NCBI RefSeq assembly: GCF_027257845.1
Contig: NZ_JAPVOT010000001.1
Location: forward strand, 124,001 to 188,000
Source of the DNA: Alteromonas sp. BMJM2
Lineage (GTDB): Bacteria > Pseudomonadota > Gammaproteobacteria > Enterobacterales > Alteromonadaceae
Length of the DNA stretch: 64,000 nucleotides
Reading direction: 5' to 3'
The notes below the pieces were generated by a model. That model saw nothing but the letters and a program-made list of their open reading frames with translations, was not told where the DNA came from and ran no database searches. Shown here in pieces: positions 33,262 through 43,329 of this stretch; the stretch's first letter is position 1, and every line of letters begins with the position of its first letter. Made by a program: the position numbers and the translations under genes.

Positions 33262-34583
33262 GTTGGTCTGAGTTTTATTTAATTGTTTCTGGGCTTATTA
33301 CCCTCGTTCTTTTAATTATCGCATTTCCGTTTTTACGCTATAAAAATCATGCAAAAAGAGATAGCCTGAGCAATACGCAAATTATTAGACAGCGCCTGGT
33401 AGAGTTGGAGCGCGAAGTAAAAGAAGGGCTAATTAGCGAAATAGACAAACGCCAAGCGGTGGACGAGTTAAAAATTGCCCTTGTTGACGAAAGTGCTTTT
33501 ACAGCAAAGAAAACCGGCACCGCGCCTCTTGTGCTGATTGTAGGTGGGCTAATTGCGCTCATTTGCGGCGCCGTGGTTTACTCTCAAGTGAATCAAATGA
33601 GCCAAGTTAAGCGCTCAACGGATGCAATTGCTGCGTTGCCTCAATTGAGTCAGCAACTTGCGAACGGCAATGCGAATAGCCTAACTCAACAGGATATTGC
33701 TGATTTAGCCCTCGCTATTCGCCAGCGTCTTCGCGACGATCCTAGTGACGATACTGGATGGATGTATTTAGGTCGTTTGATGCTAAGTATAGGGCAAGAG
33801 GTGCAGGCGATAGAGGCTATCGATAGAGCTACCGTTTTGGCTCCTGCCAACAGTGGTCACAAAATTACGCTTGCGCAGGCGTTGATGACCACCGGTGATG
33901 TGAATAACCTTCAAAGGGCACAGGGTATATTAAACGGCTTGTTAGTTGAGGCTCCAGATAACGACAATCTTGCTTTAATGATGGCCGTGGTATCTGCACA
34001 AGTAGGTGATTTAGCGCAGACTAAACGTTATTATGCCCAAGTGAAGGACAAGCTTCCCAATGGCAGTGATATGCAGCAGCGTCTAACGGTTCGTATCGCT
34101 GAGCTTGAGGGGCGAGCTAGTGATATGGCGCAACTAACTGGCAGCGCTGATGGTGGCACTGACGGCAACATGTTGGCATCAGGTGAATCAAGCAATATGT
34201 CAGACACTGCGTTATCAGAGCCATCAAAAGTGAAAACTGGCTTTACTATCAATGTTGAATTGTCTGATGAGGCAAAGGCAAAAGCGCCAAAAGAAGGCTT
34301 TCTCATTGTATTTGCACAAGATGCTCTATCAGAAAATAGAATGCCTGCCGCGGTAGTAAAAATGCCTATTGGTGCTATGCCTGCGGTGGTGACCCTTAGC
34401 AATAAAAACGCAATGATGCCGCAATACACTTTAGGCTCACTTTCTGACATCACCATCACGGCAAGGCTTTCTAAAGATGGCGATGTTTCTATTTCATCAG
34501 GCGAGTGGCAGGGCAGTACTTCAGCGCAGGTTAAACAAGGGCAAATGCCGGAGTTAACTGTCATCATAAATAAGGAATTGTAG
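33258..34583 (+). CDS. ccmI: Apocytochrome c chaperone CcmI
   Basis: A 441-residue protein with two N-terminal membrane helices (about 6-24 and 96-114) flanking a cytoplasmic helical loop, then TPR repeats (about 150-280; for example DDTGWMYLGRLMLSIGQ and NSGHKITLAQALMTTGD). A C-terminal beta-rich domain (about 320-441) ends the protein, typical of the gammaproteobacterial form. The TPR part binds the C-terminus of apocytochromes. It overlaps ccmH by four bases and ends two bases before mlaA. Confidence 0.93.
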   Translation: MSWSEFYLIVSGLITLVLLIIAFPFLRYKNHAKRDSLSNTQIIRQRLVELEREVKEGLISEIDKRQAVDELKIALVDESAFTAKKTGTAPLVLIVGGLIALICGAVVYSQVNQMSQVKRSTDAIAALPQLSQQLANGNANSLTQQDIADLALAIRQRLRDDPSDDTGWMYLGRLMLSIGQEVQAIEAIDRATVLAPANSGHKITLAQALMTTGDVNNLQRAQGILNGLLVEAPDNDNLALMMAVVSAQVGDLAQTKRYYAQVKDKLPNGSDMQQRLTVRIAELEGRASDMAQLTGSADGGTDGNMLASGESSNMSDTALSEPSKVKTGFTINVELSDEAKAKAPKEGFLIVFAQDALSENRMPAAVVKMPIGAMPAVVTLSNKNAMMPQYTLGSLSDITITARLSKDGDVSISSGEWQGSTSAQVKQGQMPELTVIINKEL

Positions 34584-34585
34584 TA

Positions 34586-35485
34586 ATGGATATAACCAGG
34601 CAACTGGTCGCTGGCGCTTTAGTCATAAGCAGCCTGTTAGGTGGATGTGCAACAAATAACGCATCTCAACAAACTTCAGAGGTTTCAACAAACACCACAC
34701 AGGTGGATTCATCAGACCCAAGAGACCCACTTGAACCCGTGAACCGTTTAATGTGGGATTTTAACTGGGAAGTACTTGATGCTTATTTTGTGCGCCCTCT
34801 GACCGTTGGTTACGTGACAGTGATGCCTCAGTTTGCAAGAACTGGGTTGTTAAACGCCTCACGGAACTTACAAGAGCCGGCTAACTTTATGAACAATGTG
34901 TTCCAAGGCAAGGTGGATGATGGTTTAGACAGCTTAGCCCGTTTCCTATTGAACTCTACCGTGGGTTTACTTGGTACTATCGATGTTGCTGAGAATATTG
35001 GTATATCTCGTAAGGACGAGGAGTTTGGCGAAACGTTGGGCGTGTGGGGTGTTGATACAGGGCCCTTTATGATGCTACCGGTGTTGGGACCAAACGATCC
35101 TCGAAGTTTCACAGGTCAATTTGTTGATGGCACGGTATACCCCATGGCGGTTATTGCCAGCAATTTTTTCATCGCTCGCTACGTGGTGTCTCTACTTGAA
35201 ACTCGTGCTCAGGTAATGGCGCAAGAAGCGCAGCTAGAACAGTCAGTGGACGATTATGCGTTTATCAAAAACGCCTATTTCGAAAACCTAGCCTTTCGGG
35301 TTACCGATGGTAAAAGCGGTAATAAGGCTATTGATGAAAAGCAGTTAGATGATTTCGCTGACTTTGAAGCTATGCTAGAAGAGTCAAGCTTTAATGATTA
35401 CGAATACGAAGAAGAGCAAAGCGAAGATAACGAGAAAGCTGATAAAGCTAAAGCGTCAGAAGAAAGTGATAGTATAGATAATTAA
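34586..35485 (+). CDS. mlaA: Outer-membrane lipoprotein MlaA (VacJ)
   Basis: A 299-residue lipoprotein with lipobox LLGGC at residues 18-22 and the MlaA core: DPLEPVNRLMWDFNW, NFMNNVFQGKVDD, RFLLNSTVGLLGTIDVA and GPNDPRS. MlaA removes mislocalised phospholipids from the outer leaflet and passes them to MlaC. The acidic C-terminal tail (about 255-299, Glu/Asp/Ser/Lys) is unusually long and likely disordered. It lies right behind ccmI with AAGGAA before its start; a bidirectional terminator follows. Confidence 0.95.
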   Translation: MDITRQLVAGALVISSLLGGCATNNASQQTSEVSTNTTQVDSSDPRDPLEPVNRLMWDFNWEVLDAYFVRPLTVGYVTVMPQFARTGLLNASRNLQEPANFMNNVFQGKVDDGLDSLARFLLNSTVGLLGTIDVAENIGISRKDEEFGETLGVWGVDTGPFMMLPVLGPNDPRSFTGQFVDGTVYPMAVIASNFFIARYVVSLLETRAQVMAQEAQLEQSVDDYAFIKNAYFENLAFRVTDGKSGNKAIDEKQLDDFADFEAMLEESSFNDYEYEEEQSEDNEKADKAKASEESDSIDN

Positions 35486-35558
35486 AGGGCATTCAAAGCC
35501 CTTGAGCGCATAGGTAGTAAAAGCGTACTTTTAGCAACGCTACAAGCTCGAGACAAAT

Positions 35559-35589
35559 AAAAAAACCATGCGTAGCGCATGGTTTTTTT
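35559..35589. terminator. Bidirectional terminator between mlaA and galE
   Basis: The sequence is a near-perfect palindrome of AAAAAACCATGCG and its complement around TA, giving A-run, stem and T-run on both strands. It serves the converging ccm/mlaA and galE transcripts. Confidence 0.88.
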
Positions 35590-35614
35590 GCATTTAAATG
35601 TGTCTAACCGAGGG

Positions 35615-36637
35615 TTAATCTTTTGGATAACCCGTTGGGTTCTGCGACTGCCAATTCCATGTGTCGGCACACATGTCTTCTAATCCTTTATCTGCATTCC
35701 AATTTAATTCTTGGGCCGCTTTTGTAGGGTCAGCATAACAGGCGGCAACATCGCCACTTCGTCTCGGTGCAACCTTGTAAGGCACTTTTTTGCCAGAGCC
35801 TTTTTCAAATGCTGCTATCATTTCTAACACAGAATAACCCTGACCCGTGCCGAGATTATACTTATCTAATCCCATATTAAGATTGAGTCTGTCTAGCGCT
35901 TTCAAGTGGCCATTCGCTAAATCGACAACGTGTATGTAATCTCTAACACCCGTACCGTCAACGGTGTCGTAGTCATCGCCAAATACGCTAAGCTGCTGAA
36001 GTTTCCCTGTGGCAACTTGAGATATGTATGGCATCAGATTGTTTGGGATCCCGTTAGGATCTTCACCAATTTGGCCAGACTTATGTGCACCTACTGGATT
36101 AAAATACCGCAGCAACACAATGTTCCACTCGCTGTCTGACCCATAAAGGTCGCTAAGCATGTGCTCGACCATGAGTTTTGACATGCCGTAAGGGTTCGTT
36201 GGGTGACCTGTAGACATATATTCACTAAGAGGAAGAGATGCAGGGTCACCGTATACAGTGGCTGATGAGCTAAACACAATGTTCTTCACATTGTGTTTTT
36301 GCATTGCCTTACATAGCGTTAGCGTGCCGTACACATTATTTTCGTAATAAGATAACGGCTTAGCCACCGATTCACCCACCGCTTTAAGTCCGGCGAAGTG
36401 AATAACGGCAAAAATGCTGTGCTCACTAAAAATATCATCTAATACGGCGGTATCTCGGATATCACCTTGTACAAAAGTAACTGACTTCCCAGTAAGGCCT
36501 TCAACCCGTCTTAACGAGTCAGGACTGGCATTGCATAGGTTATCGAGTACAACAACGCCGTAGCCTTGTTCGAGAAGCTGTAGAACGGTGTGGCTACCGA
36601 TGTAACCCGCACCACCAGTAACTAAGATGGTTTTCAT
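35615..36637 (-). CDS. galE: UDP-glucose 4-epimerase GalE
   Basis: A 340-residue short-chain dehydrogenase-like epimerase with NAD-binding GGAGYIGSH (residues 8-16), catalytic Ser in FSSSATVYG and the Tyr/Lys pair in YGMSKLMVE. The length and motifs match E. coli GalE. It interconverts UDP-glucose and UDP-galactose for polysaccharide synthesis; galU and a capsule-export operon are nearby. The ATG overlaps the TGA of the small membrane protein upstream, so the two are co-translated. Confidence 0.96.
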   Translation of the reverse strand: MKTILVTGGAGYIGSHTVLQLLEQGYGVVVLDNLCNASPDSLRRVEGLTGKSVTFVQGDIRDTAVLDDIFSEHSIFAVIHFAGLKAVGESVAKPLSYYENNVYGTLTLCKAMQKHNVKNIVFSSSATVYGDPASLPLSEYMSTGHPTNPYGMSKLMVEHMLSDLYGSDSEWNIVLLRYFNPVGAHKSGQIGEDPNGIPNNLMPYISQVATGKLQQLSVFGDDYDTVDGTGVRDYIHVVDLANGHLKALDRLNLNMGLDKYNLGTGQGYSVLEMIAAFEKGSGKKVPYKVAPRRSGDVAACYADPTKAAQELNWNADKGLEDMCADTWNWQSQNPTGYPKD

Positions 36638-36939
36638 TCATTTTCCTTGCTTGATGGTTGGGCTATGTATTTAGCACATATGGAGTATTGGATAGGCTTT
36701 ATCACCAACGGATAAAGTAAAAATACCACAAATGCCCACAGTAGCGATGTCCAATTTGTGGCCGTTTGAAGAATAAAAGCAAAAACAGGCACAATAACGA
36801 GAAGCTTTAAGACATTCAGTAGCGTTTTTTCTGGTACGGAAAGCCGCTTTGATGCTTGGTCAAGCAAACGAGCTCGCTCGGCTAAGGGTAAACCTTGTAG
36901 CGCAGGGATATTACGTGTAGAAAAATAAAACGTCATCAT
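36634..36939 (-). CDS. Small two-helix membrane protein upstream of galE
   Basis: A 101-residue protein starting with [19 protein letters not shown], a conserved-looking opening seen in hypothetical proteins of Alteromonadales. It then has a basic helix ([18 protein letters not shown]) and two membrane helices (about 42-62 and 66-86). Function unknown. It is translationally coupled to galE, so a link with envelope sugar metabolism is possible but not shown. Confidence 0.75.
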   Translation of the reverse strand: MMTFYFSTRNIPALQGLPLAERARLLDQASKRLSVPEKTLLNVLKLLVIVPVFAFILQTATNWTSLLWAFVVFLLYPLVIKPIQYSICAKYIAQPSSKENE

Positions 36940-37050
36940 TCACTCTCAATAAAAAACTTACTTATAATTAGGACGTGTTCACCTTTGCTGTACAAGTTTT
37001 GGACTAAATGTAAAGCAAAGATCAACACGCCCTTAGCAGTTCGCGCCCAA

Positions 37051-37087
37051 TAAAAAACCGCCGAAATATAACTATAACGGCGGTTAT
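37051..37087 (-). terminator. Terminator of the peptide transporter gene
   Basis: Read leftward, AACCGCCG pairs with CGGCGGTT and is followed by a T run. It lies 75 bases past the POT transporter stop. Confidence 0.8.
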
Positions 37088-37161
37088 TGTAGGTCAATAT
37101 TCTACTAGTTAAAACAGCGTAAAAATAAAACTGTTTTAACCTAGAAAAATATAGTCAACTT

Positions 37162-38682
37162 TTACGTTTTATTTTGGATCCCAGCTTTTTCCCAGAAGCG
37201 TGATTTAACGCTAAGAAGGGCAATCACAATACCTACTGCAATGCTGAATAAGGCTATTTGTAGATAAAGATTAGGCATTTCTTTTACATTTTCCGGGTCG
37301 AAATTACCAGAAAGAAGACCGGCAATGATGTTACCAATTGAATAGGTCAATACGAATACACCCATCATCTGTCCAGCAAAACGTTTAGGCGACAGCTTAC
37401 TGACCGCACTTAGTGCCACAGGGCTTAAGCATAGCTCGCCCACTGTATGTAGGAAGTATGTTGTTACCAACCACATAGGCGCTACTTTTAGGCCTTGTGC
37501 GGCATATTGTGATGCCATAAACATGACCAAGAAGCCTGACGCCATAATGATAATACCGACGGCACATTTGATGGTATAAGACGGGTCGATCATACGCTTT
37601 GCAAGATTTATCCAAAGCGCGGCAAAAAACGGCGATAGTATGATGATAAACAGTGAGTTTGACAGCTGGAACCACACCGTAGGTATAGCAGACATACCAA
37701 ACCAAGAGGTAAGGAAGGAACCATCACTTAACACACGGTCGGTATAATTCTGAGCAAACAAATTAAGTGAAGAGCCTGCTTGTTCAAAACCAGACCAAAA
37801 ACATGCCGAGGCTACACATACTAAGAACAGCGCCCACATGCGTCTCTTTTCGTTTTCTGATAAGTCGCCTTTGAAGTAAATAAAGCCGAAATATAAAAAG
37901 AAAATAGCAGTAAAAAAGATAGCCACTTTTTGTGCAAGCGCGATAGGTTCGATAACAATGCTACCCATGTGGGCCATGATGATGACGGCAATAGCTGCCG
38001 CAACAACCACAAGTACACCTGTCCACGCTCGCTTTCTGGCTACGCCTTGGTAAGCATTTGCCGGGGCTACCGATTCCGCTGAAAGCGTACGGCTAGAGAA
38101 ATAGTATTGAATTAGGCCAATTGCCATACCCACGGCAGCGGCGCCAAAGGCGTAGTGCCAGCCCCAGTTTTCTTGAAGGTAGCCGGTGACTAAGTACGCA
38201 ATCAAAGAGCCAATATTGATACCCATGTAATAAAGGGCATAGCCACTGTCACGGCGACCGTCGTCTTCCCCGTACTGCTGACCGACCATGGCAGAAATAT
38301 TAGGTTTGAGTAACCCAGTTCCTGATGCCACTAAAATTAGACCAACGAAGAATAGGTTCTGCAAATCAATAGCAAGTACTACGTGCCCTGCAAAGATAAT
38401 AAGGCCGCCGTACCATACCGCTTGTTTACCGCCGATAAGTCTGTCAGCTAACCAACCACCGGGTAAGCCAAGAAAGTAAACGGCACCGGTGTATAAGCCA
38501 TAAATTGCACCCGCTGTCGCTACGGTTAATCCAAGTCCTTGGGTTTGAAGGCTTGCTGTCATAAAAAGTACGAGCAGGGCGCGCATACCGTAATAACTCA
38601 TGCGTTCCCACATTTCAGTGAAGAAAAGCGTTCTTAGGCCCCCTGGATGACCGAAAAAGCTTGTATCGATAGATGGTTTCAT
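37162..38682 (-). CDS. POT-family proton-coupled peptide transporter
   Basis: A 506-residue transporter with about 14 membrane segments. It has the POT hallmarks FFTEMWERMSYYGMRALL (ExxER-type proton site, near residues 18-35), GGWLADRLIGGKQ and YYMGINIGSL. It imports di- and tripeptides with protons, like DtpA/DtpB. It is a single-gene unit with its own terminator. A 230-base upstream gap (38683-38912) should hold its promoter; nothing specific was recognised there. Confidence 0.93.
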   Translation of the reverse strand: MKPSIDTSFFGHPGGLRTLFFTEMWERMSYYGMRALLVLFMTASLQTQGLGLTVATAGAIYGLYTGAVYFLGLPGGWLADRLIGGKQAVWYGGLIIFAGHVVLAIDLQNLFFVGLILVASGTGLLKPNISAMVGQQYGEDDGRRDSGYALYYMGINIGSLIAYLVTGYLQENWGWHYAFGAAAVGMAIGLIQYYFSSRTLSAESVAPANAYQGVARKRAWTGVLVVVAAAIAVIIMAHMGSIVIEPIALAQKVAIFFTAIFFLYFGFIYFKGDLSENEKRRMWALFLVCVASACFWSGFEQAGSSLNLFAQNYTDRVLSDGSFLTSWFGMSAIPTVWFQLSNSLFIIILSPFFAALWINLAKRMIDPSYTIKCAVGIIIMASGFLVMFMASQYAAQGLKVAPMWLVTTYFLHTVGELCLSPVALSAVSKLSPKRFAGQMMGVFVLTYSIGNIIAGLLSGNFDPENVKEMPNLYLQIALFSIAVGIVIALLSVKSRFWEKAGIQNKT

Positions 38683-38912
38683 AATTATTTTTTAATTCCA
38701 CATTGCTTATGGTTGTTATTGTAGAGCTCTATATTGGTCGGCTCTTTGATAATGGTCCGAATACGGATAACTTCTTATACTAGAGGTGGCGATAAGACAC
38801 AAGATTTCGCGTGCAAACTTCGAAAGCCAAGTGTCAACCGACCAAGTATTGAACAATGCTGAGCACTGAACAACTGCAGCCGGGTGACATTTACCTTAAT
38901 TCTACGTGAAAA

Positions 38913-40028
38913 TTACAGCTCTCGAATTGTTGCTACTATGATGCGTGCAATGCCGTACAGCAAAAGTAGCGCTACGCCGAAAAGAACGAGATTATACAAA
39001 ATAGTGGGGTAGGAATTGTCATCGGGTAGGGTGGATGATTCCACTGTCACCAGATGCTGTAGTTTTTGATAAGCTTCAACCCGAGCGTTTTCAAGTGTGA
39101 TTAAAGATGATGAATACGCCTGAATGGCCAGCTGCAGCTGAACTTGCAAATTGCTGTATTGTGCCATCAATTCACTCACAGAAAGGCTTTGCCCTTGGCC
39201 TTCGGTAGTGCTGATTTTTTCTTTCTGTTTTTCTACTTCTTTTTGAAGTGCACTAATTTCTCGCTTTATATTGATGATCTCTGGGGCCATGTTCGACATC
39301 ATTGTGGCCATAGTGCTCAGCTCAGCTTTTTTCTGCGCAAGTGTCGCTTCAAGAGAAAAGGCTATCTGTTGAAACGCAGCGCCTTCGGCTGTGGGATCTA
39401 AAACATTGTATTTTGACTGAAAGCCCAGAATCTCTGTTTTAGCATTTTGAAGCTTTTGCTCCACAATTTCGTGCTCACCTTTAGCAAATACCAGTTTAGA
39501 CTTGGCTAAGTTATTATTGATAGTATTAATAAATTGCTCAGCTTTCTCTACGATAGCCTGGTTGATCACTTGTGCATACTCAGCGTTAAAGGCCCGTGTA
39601 CGTAATGTAATTACCGAAGACGTAGAATCAACACTCACATCAACGTGATCTAGATAAAATTGATAAAAATCTTCTTGTTTATGCTCTGAGGATAGACCGC
39701 TAAACATGTCTGCTTCATCAGAGGTGTAGTGCTCACGCAATTGAATAGTGCTGTCTAGATACTTAATCATATCGGCAGACTGAATATAGGCTTCTACCAA
39801 AGAGCTTTCATTACCGCTCCCGCCAGATACGCCAGCAGCCATAAGAAGAGACGATGGGTCGAAACTGCTGCCACCATCACTAGATTTTACAATTAACTGA
39901 CTTTGACTTTCATACTGAGGCGCTGCCCAAACGATAAGATAAAAGGCATAAAGCAGCCATGGCAGAATAAGAAGTGCGGTTTTATTCTGTTTAAGAAGAG
40001 TGTTTAGCTGTGTAAGAGATTTTTCCAC
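38913..40028 (-). CDS. kpsE: Capsule export inner-membrane protein (KpsE/CtrB-like)
   Basis: A polysaccharide co-polymerase of about 371 residues with an N-terminal membrane helix (TALLILPWLLYAFYLIVWAA), a long periplasmic coiled-coil domain (about 180-300) and a C-terminal helix. This is the Wzz-like fold of KpsE/CtrB/BexC. I set the start at the GTG at 40028, where TAGG lies 8 bases upstream and which follows the kpsT stop by ten bases. A longer reading to 40130 would overlap kpsT by 92 bases and adds only a basic, unconserved-looking stretch. It couples the ABC transporter to the outer-membrane channel. Confidence 0.85.
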   Translation of the reverse strand: MEKSLTQLNTLLKQNKTALLILPWLLYAFYLIVWAAPQYESQSQLIVKSSDGGSSFDPSSLLMAAGVSGGSGNESSLVEAYIQSADMIKYLDSTIQLREHYTSDEADMFSGLSSEHKQEDFYQFYLDHVDVSVDSTSSVITLRTRAFNAEYAQVINQAIVEKAEQFINTINNNLAKSKLVFAKGEHEIVEQKLQNAKTEILGFQSKYNVLDPTAEGAAFQQIAFSLEATLAQKKAELSTMATMMSNMAPEIINIKREISALQKEVEKQKEKISTTEGQGQSLSVSELMAQYSNLQVQLQLAIQAYSSSLITLENARVEAYQKLQHLVTVESSTLPDDNSYPTILYNLVLFGVALLLLYGIARIIVATIREL

Positions 40029-40038
40029 GGTGTTAAAC

Positions 40039-40713
40039 CTATTTAAGTGATTTCTTATTGTCCGCATCCTGCGTATACACGTCGATGCCTTCTTCAAGAT
40101 CTTGATAATATGTGAGCTTTCCATCATCAATGATGACAGCTGAAGTACAAAACTCTCGGATTTGATCTAATTCATGGCTCACCATAATCACGCCGGCCTG
40201 TTTACTTTTTTCTTTAAGTGAAAGCCGCGCTTTTTTACGAAAGAGTGGGTCGCCAACCGAAGTCGCTTCATCGATAAGATAGATATCAAAATCAATATTC
40301 ATACAGCATGCAAACACCAGTTTGGCGCGCATCCCTGAAGAGTAAGTTCGAACGGGAAGGTCGAAGCGTTTGCCTAATTCGGCAAACTCCTGCACCTTTT
40401 CCTCGTACTCTGGCAGCGAGGGAACATTGTTAATCCTGCCCACAAAGCGCGTATTTTCTCGCCCTGTCATTTGTGGGTGAACACCAGTTGCAAGCGCAAC
40501 AGGCCAAGACATGGCTTTATTAGTGACAACGCGGCCTCTGTCTGGGTATTCACTTTTAGCAAGCATGCGAAATAGCGTAGATTTACCCGCCCCGTTCTTC
40601 CCTAAAATGGCCACATTGTCTTCGCTTGGAAAGTCGAAGTTTAAATTTTTGAAAATATATTGTGGCCCCATTTTACTGGGGTAGCTTTTGGTTAAGTTTT
40701 CTATCTTTATCAT
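40039..40713 (-). CDS. kpsT: Capsule polysaccharide ABC ATPase (KpsT-like)
   Basis: A 224-residue ATPase with Walker A GKNGAGKSTLFRML, signature YSSGMRAKLVFACC and Walker B DIYLIDEATSVGDP; these variants are specific to the KpsT/CtrD/BexA polysaccharide exporters. It energises export of lipid-linked capsule through KpsM. It overlaps the KpsM gene by four bases. Confidence 0.93.
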   Translation of the reverse strand: MIKIENLTKSYPSKMGPQYIFKNLNFDFPSEDNVAILGKNGAGKSTLFRMLAKSEYPDRGRVVTNKAMSWPVALATGVHPQMTGRENTRFVGRINNVPSLPEYEEKVQEFAELGKRFDLPVRTYSSGMRAKLVFACCMNIDFDIYLIDEATSVGDPLFRKKARLSLKEKSKQAGVIMVSHELDQIREFCTSAVIIDDGKLTYYQDLEEGIDVYTQDADNKKSLK

Positions 40714-41489
40714 CTAGACAGCACCCTTTTCCATGTGACTTGATACATCGAAAGGCTTAGAAACAAAAATACAACAGTAACGGCTATAGCAAAAGTAAGC
40801 GATACCCCCCTATGCCCATAAGACTCAAAGCAGGCATAACGTGCTAGTTCATTAAAATGCACTAGTGGATTCCACGTTAGATACGGCCAAAACTCTTCTG
40901 GTAAGTCTTGCAAACTGAAGAATACACAGGAGATAAACATAAGCGGCCGTGTAAGCATCGACTTGATTTTGTCCACTTCAGGTACAAATGCTGCTGCAAT
41001 GGCAAACATAAGGCCAATCGAGATTGAAAATACCCATAAAAGTAGAAACAAAAAAATCAAAAGTAATGGGTCATGAATTACGAATGTTTCTCCCATTAGA
41101 AAAAGTGCCAAGGCTAAGAGCATAACAACAACCACTTTTACAGAGAACTCTAAGAACCCAGCAGTGATAATGGCAGATATTGGCTGCACTTGTCTAAATG
41201 CATAAAGGGGTTTGTTTCGTCGCACCGAGGTTGATACTGACTGTAAGCACGTTGTAAGAGACTGCAGTCCGACCATGCCTATCATCATAAAGATAAATAA
41301 TGGAACAGAGTGAATTTCACCACCACTGATAAGACCCCGAAGGTAAGACAATGCAAAAATAAATGCAAAAGGCTCTAAAAAGGCCCAGCCCAATCCAAAT
41401 TTATCGTTAAACTTACTTTGCAACTCGCGAAGGAAAAGCGCAAAGACTACGCCTCTCCATGCATAGAGTTGTTCTTTAAACGTCACCAT
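40710..41489 (-). CDS. kpsM: Capsule polysaccharide ABC permease (KpsM-like)
   Basis: A 259-residue ABC-2 permease with six membrane helices and the family opening VFALFLRELQSKFNDKFG; the stretch VSTSVRRNKPLYAFRQVQP in the first cytoplasmic loop is typical of KpsM/CtrC. It forms the transporter with KpsT. It sits between kpsD-like and kpsT-like genes in a leftward operon. The kpsC/kpsS lipid-linker synthases expected of group 2 capsules are not in the window. Confidence 0.93.
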   Translation of the reverse strand: MVTFKEQLYAWRGVVFALFLRELQSKFNDKFGLGWAFLEPFAFIFALSYLRGLISGGEIHSVPLFIFMMIGMVGLQSLTTCLQSVSTSVRRNKPLYAFRQVQPISAIITAGFLEFSVKVVVVMLLALALFLMGETFVIHDPLLLIFLFLLLWVFSISIGLMFAIAAAFVPEVDKIKSMLTRPLMFISCVFFSLQDLPEEFWPYLTWNPLVHFNELARYACFESYGHRGVSLTFAIAVTVVFLFLSLSMYQVTWKRVLSR

Positions 41490-41491
41490 CG

Positions 41492-43324
41492 TTATCTTGT
41501 CGCTACGTTGGCAGCAACAGCAACTTGGAAAACAAGTTGTGTAATATCTTTCACCGCCTGAAGCACTTTAGTATCGATAGCAGGTAGTACAATGATTTGA
41601 TCGCCTGGTTCTAGTTTGCTCTCATCATCAGACAAAAAACCGTCTTCGATACTTGCGAAGGTAACGTTACCATTCTTACGCACAATCAAAATGCGTTCGT
41701 CTTCGGCTCTTTGCGTAAATCCGCCTGCCCACGCTACATAATCCTCGGTAGTCGCTTCAGGGTTAAACACGATAGATTGAGGCAGTAGCACTTCACCACC
41801 CACATGAACCAGATCAGTAATTTCTGGAATGACAATAGTGTCGTTCGGTTCAAGAAGTATATTCGCTATGTCGCCGTTTTCTGACACTACAACTCTTCCT
41901 TGAGGATCGACTTGTCTTGCGCGAGCAATAAAATCAGCCACGAGTTGCGCTTCTTGAGCGCGGATTGCACCTTCGCCTGTAGAGCTAATTGGCGCAGTAT
42001 ACATGCTGCGTTCAAGGCGCTTTAAGCCTTCCTCTATTATTTCTTTTTGCTTTATAGCCACGCTTTCTCTTAATAAAAAGATATTTTGAGTGTCTGATAA
42101 GGCGGTGTCAGCCTCAATATGGTCTAACACATCAAGTAAGCGAGTGCCTTTGTCGACCATAACTTGTGAGGCGCCTGAAAATGCGCCAGCAACGTTGATG
42201 CGGTATATCTGCGGCTCGTTATCGGCAACATACTCTACTGTATCGCCTGCTCGCAATTCCAGTGCTGCAAACTCATTGATACTCAAATATCTGGCGTATT
42301 GTTTATCACCCCTTACGCCTGCTACTGAAGCGTGAGAGGCAAACTCTCCCGGGCGGGCAAAATAGTTGACAGCTTCACCGTTTAGTTCTTCATTTAGAAA
42401 TTCAAATGTGAAGCTGTTTCGCGCTCCGGTCTCAACAGTAATAGTATTTCCAATAGGGTGAACTAAAATAGTATCGCCGTCTTTAAACGATAGTGAAGGA
42501 AGCTTCCCGTTTCTGAAAAAAGCATAAAGGTCTGCACTTGCTACCACTTTATTGTTGCGTATCACATCAATCTGTCTAAAGCTGCCACGCTGAAAGTCTA
42601 CACCGCCCGCTCTTTTTAAAAAATAGAGTACACTATCAGAAGCAAGGCCAGCGTATTGACCCGGCCGTAACACTGGTCCAGAAACGTAAACTGAAACTGG
42701 AGTAGTTGTAAGAAGGTTCACATACACGTTTACATCATTGGTATAGACCTGTCGGATTTTACCCGTCACCGTCTGATTAACCGTTCCCGCTGGCGTATTG
42801 GCTACACGAATGGGACCAATATTCGGAATGAAAATATTTCCTTGATTGTCGACAGTGACCACATCTGAAAAGTTGACTGCGCCCCACAACCATATTGAAA
42901 TTTTGTCTCCTGGCGCTACAAGGTAATTGTCATTCATTCCAGAAGTGCGTTCTGACTCAAACCCGCCAATAAATAGATTGGCCGCAAAAGGCGGGTTTTC
43001 CATCGCTGTTTGTAAAGGAAATACGGTATCTATGGTGGGCTCACCCGGTAAAGATACGCCATTTCTAGGTTGGGTCGAGAACTGCCCTACAGCGCCGCCT
43101 GATTGCGTTGCCCCAGGTAGCGTTCTTTGGCTTGGAATATTCAGCGGAGATACTGCCGATGCTCCCGCTGACGAACTGTTCGTTTGCTGGGCTCGCTGTC
43201 TTAGCTGTTCTATCTGTTCGGCGCTTTGACTATTTGCGTTAGTACTAAAAATTAAAAATGTAATGAGAAGCGGTAATACAACCGCTAACGATTGTTTAAA
43301 CTTAATCACGTTTTGAGCCATCAT
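41492..43324 (-). CDS. kpsD: Outer-membrane polysaccharide export protein (KpsD-like)
   Basis: A 610-residue protein with a signal peptide (about 1-32), a Ser/Gln-rich linker, a polysaccharide-export domain starting at YLVAPGDKISIWLWGAVNF (about 132-150), several SLBB repeats and a C-terminal hydrophobic segment (about 585-607). It matches KpsD/CtrA-like proteins that form the periplasm-spanning channel. No lipobox is seen; the next upstream gene is a small lipoprotein. It belongs to the leftward capsule export operon. Confidence 0.88.
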   Translation of the reverse strand: MMAQNVIKFKQSLAVVLPLLITFLIFSTNANSQSAEQIEQLRQRAQQTNSSSAGASAVSPLNIPSQRTLPGATQSGGAVGQFSTQPRNGVSLPGEPTIDTVFPLQTAMENPPFAANLFIGGFESERTSGMNDNYLVAPGDKISIWLWGAVNFSDVVTVDNQGNIFIPNIGPIRVANTPAGTVNQTVTGKIRQVYTNDVNVYVNLLTTTPVSVYVSGPVLRPGQYAGLASDSVLYFLKRAGGVDFQRGSFRQIDVIRNNKVVASADLYAFFRNGKLPSLSFKDGDTILVHPIGNTITVETGARNSFTFEFLNEELNGEAVNYFARPGEFASHASVAGVRGDKQYARYLSINEFAALELRAGDTVEYVADNEPQIYRINVAGAFSGASQVMVDKGTRLLDVLDHIEADTALSDTQNIFLLRESVAIKQKEIIEEGLKRLERSMYTAPISSTGEGAIRAQEAQLVADFIARARQVDPQGRVVVSENGDIANILLEPNDTIVIPEITDLVHVGGEVLLPQSIVFNPEATTEDYVAWAGGFTQRAEDERILIVRKNGNVTFASIEDGFLSDDESKLEPGDQIIVLPAIDTKVLQAVKDITQLVFQVAVAANVATR

Positions 43325-43329
43325 CTTAA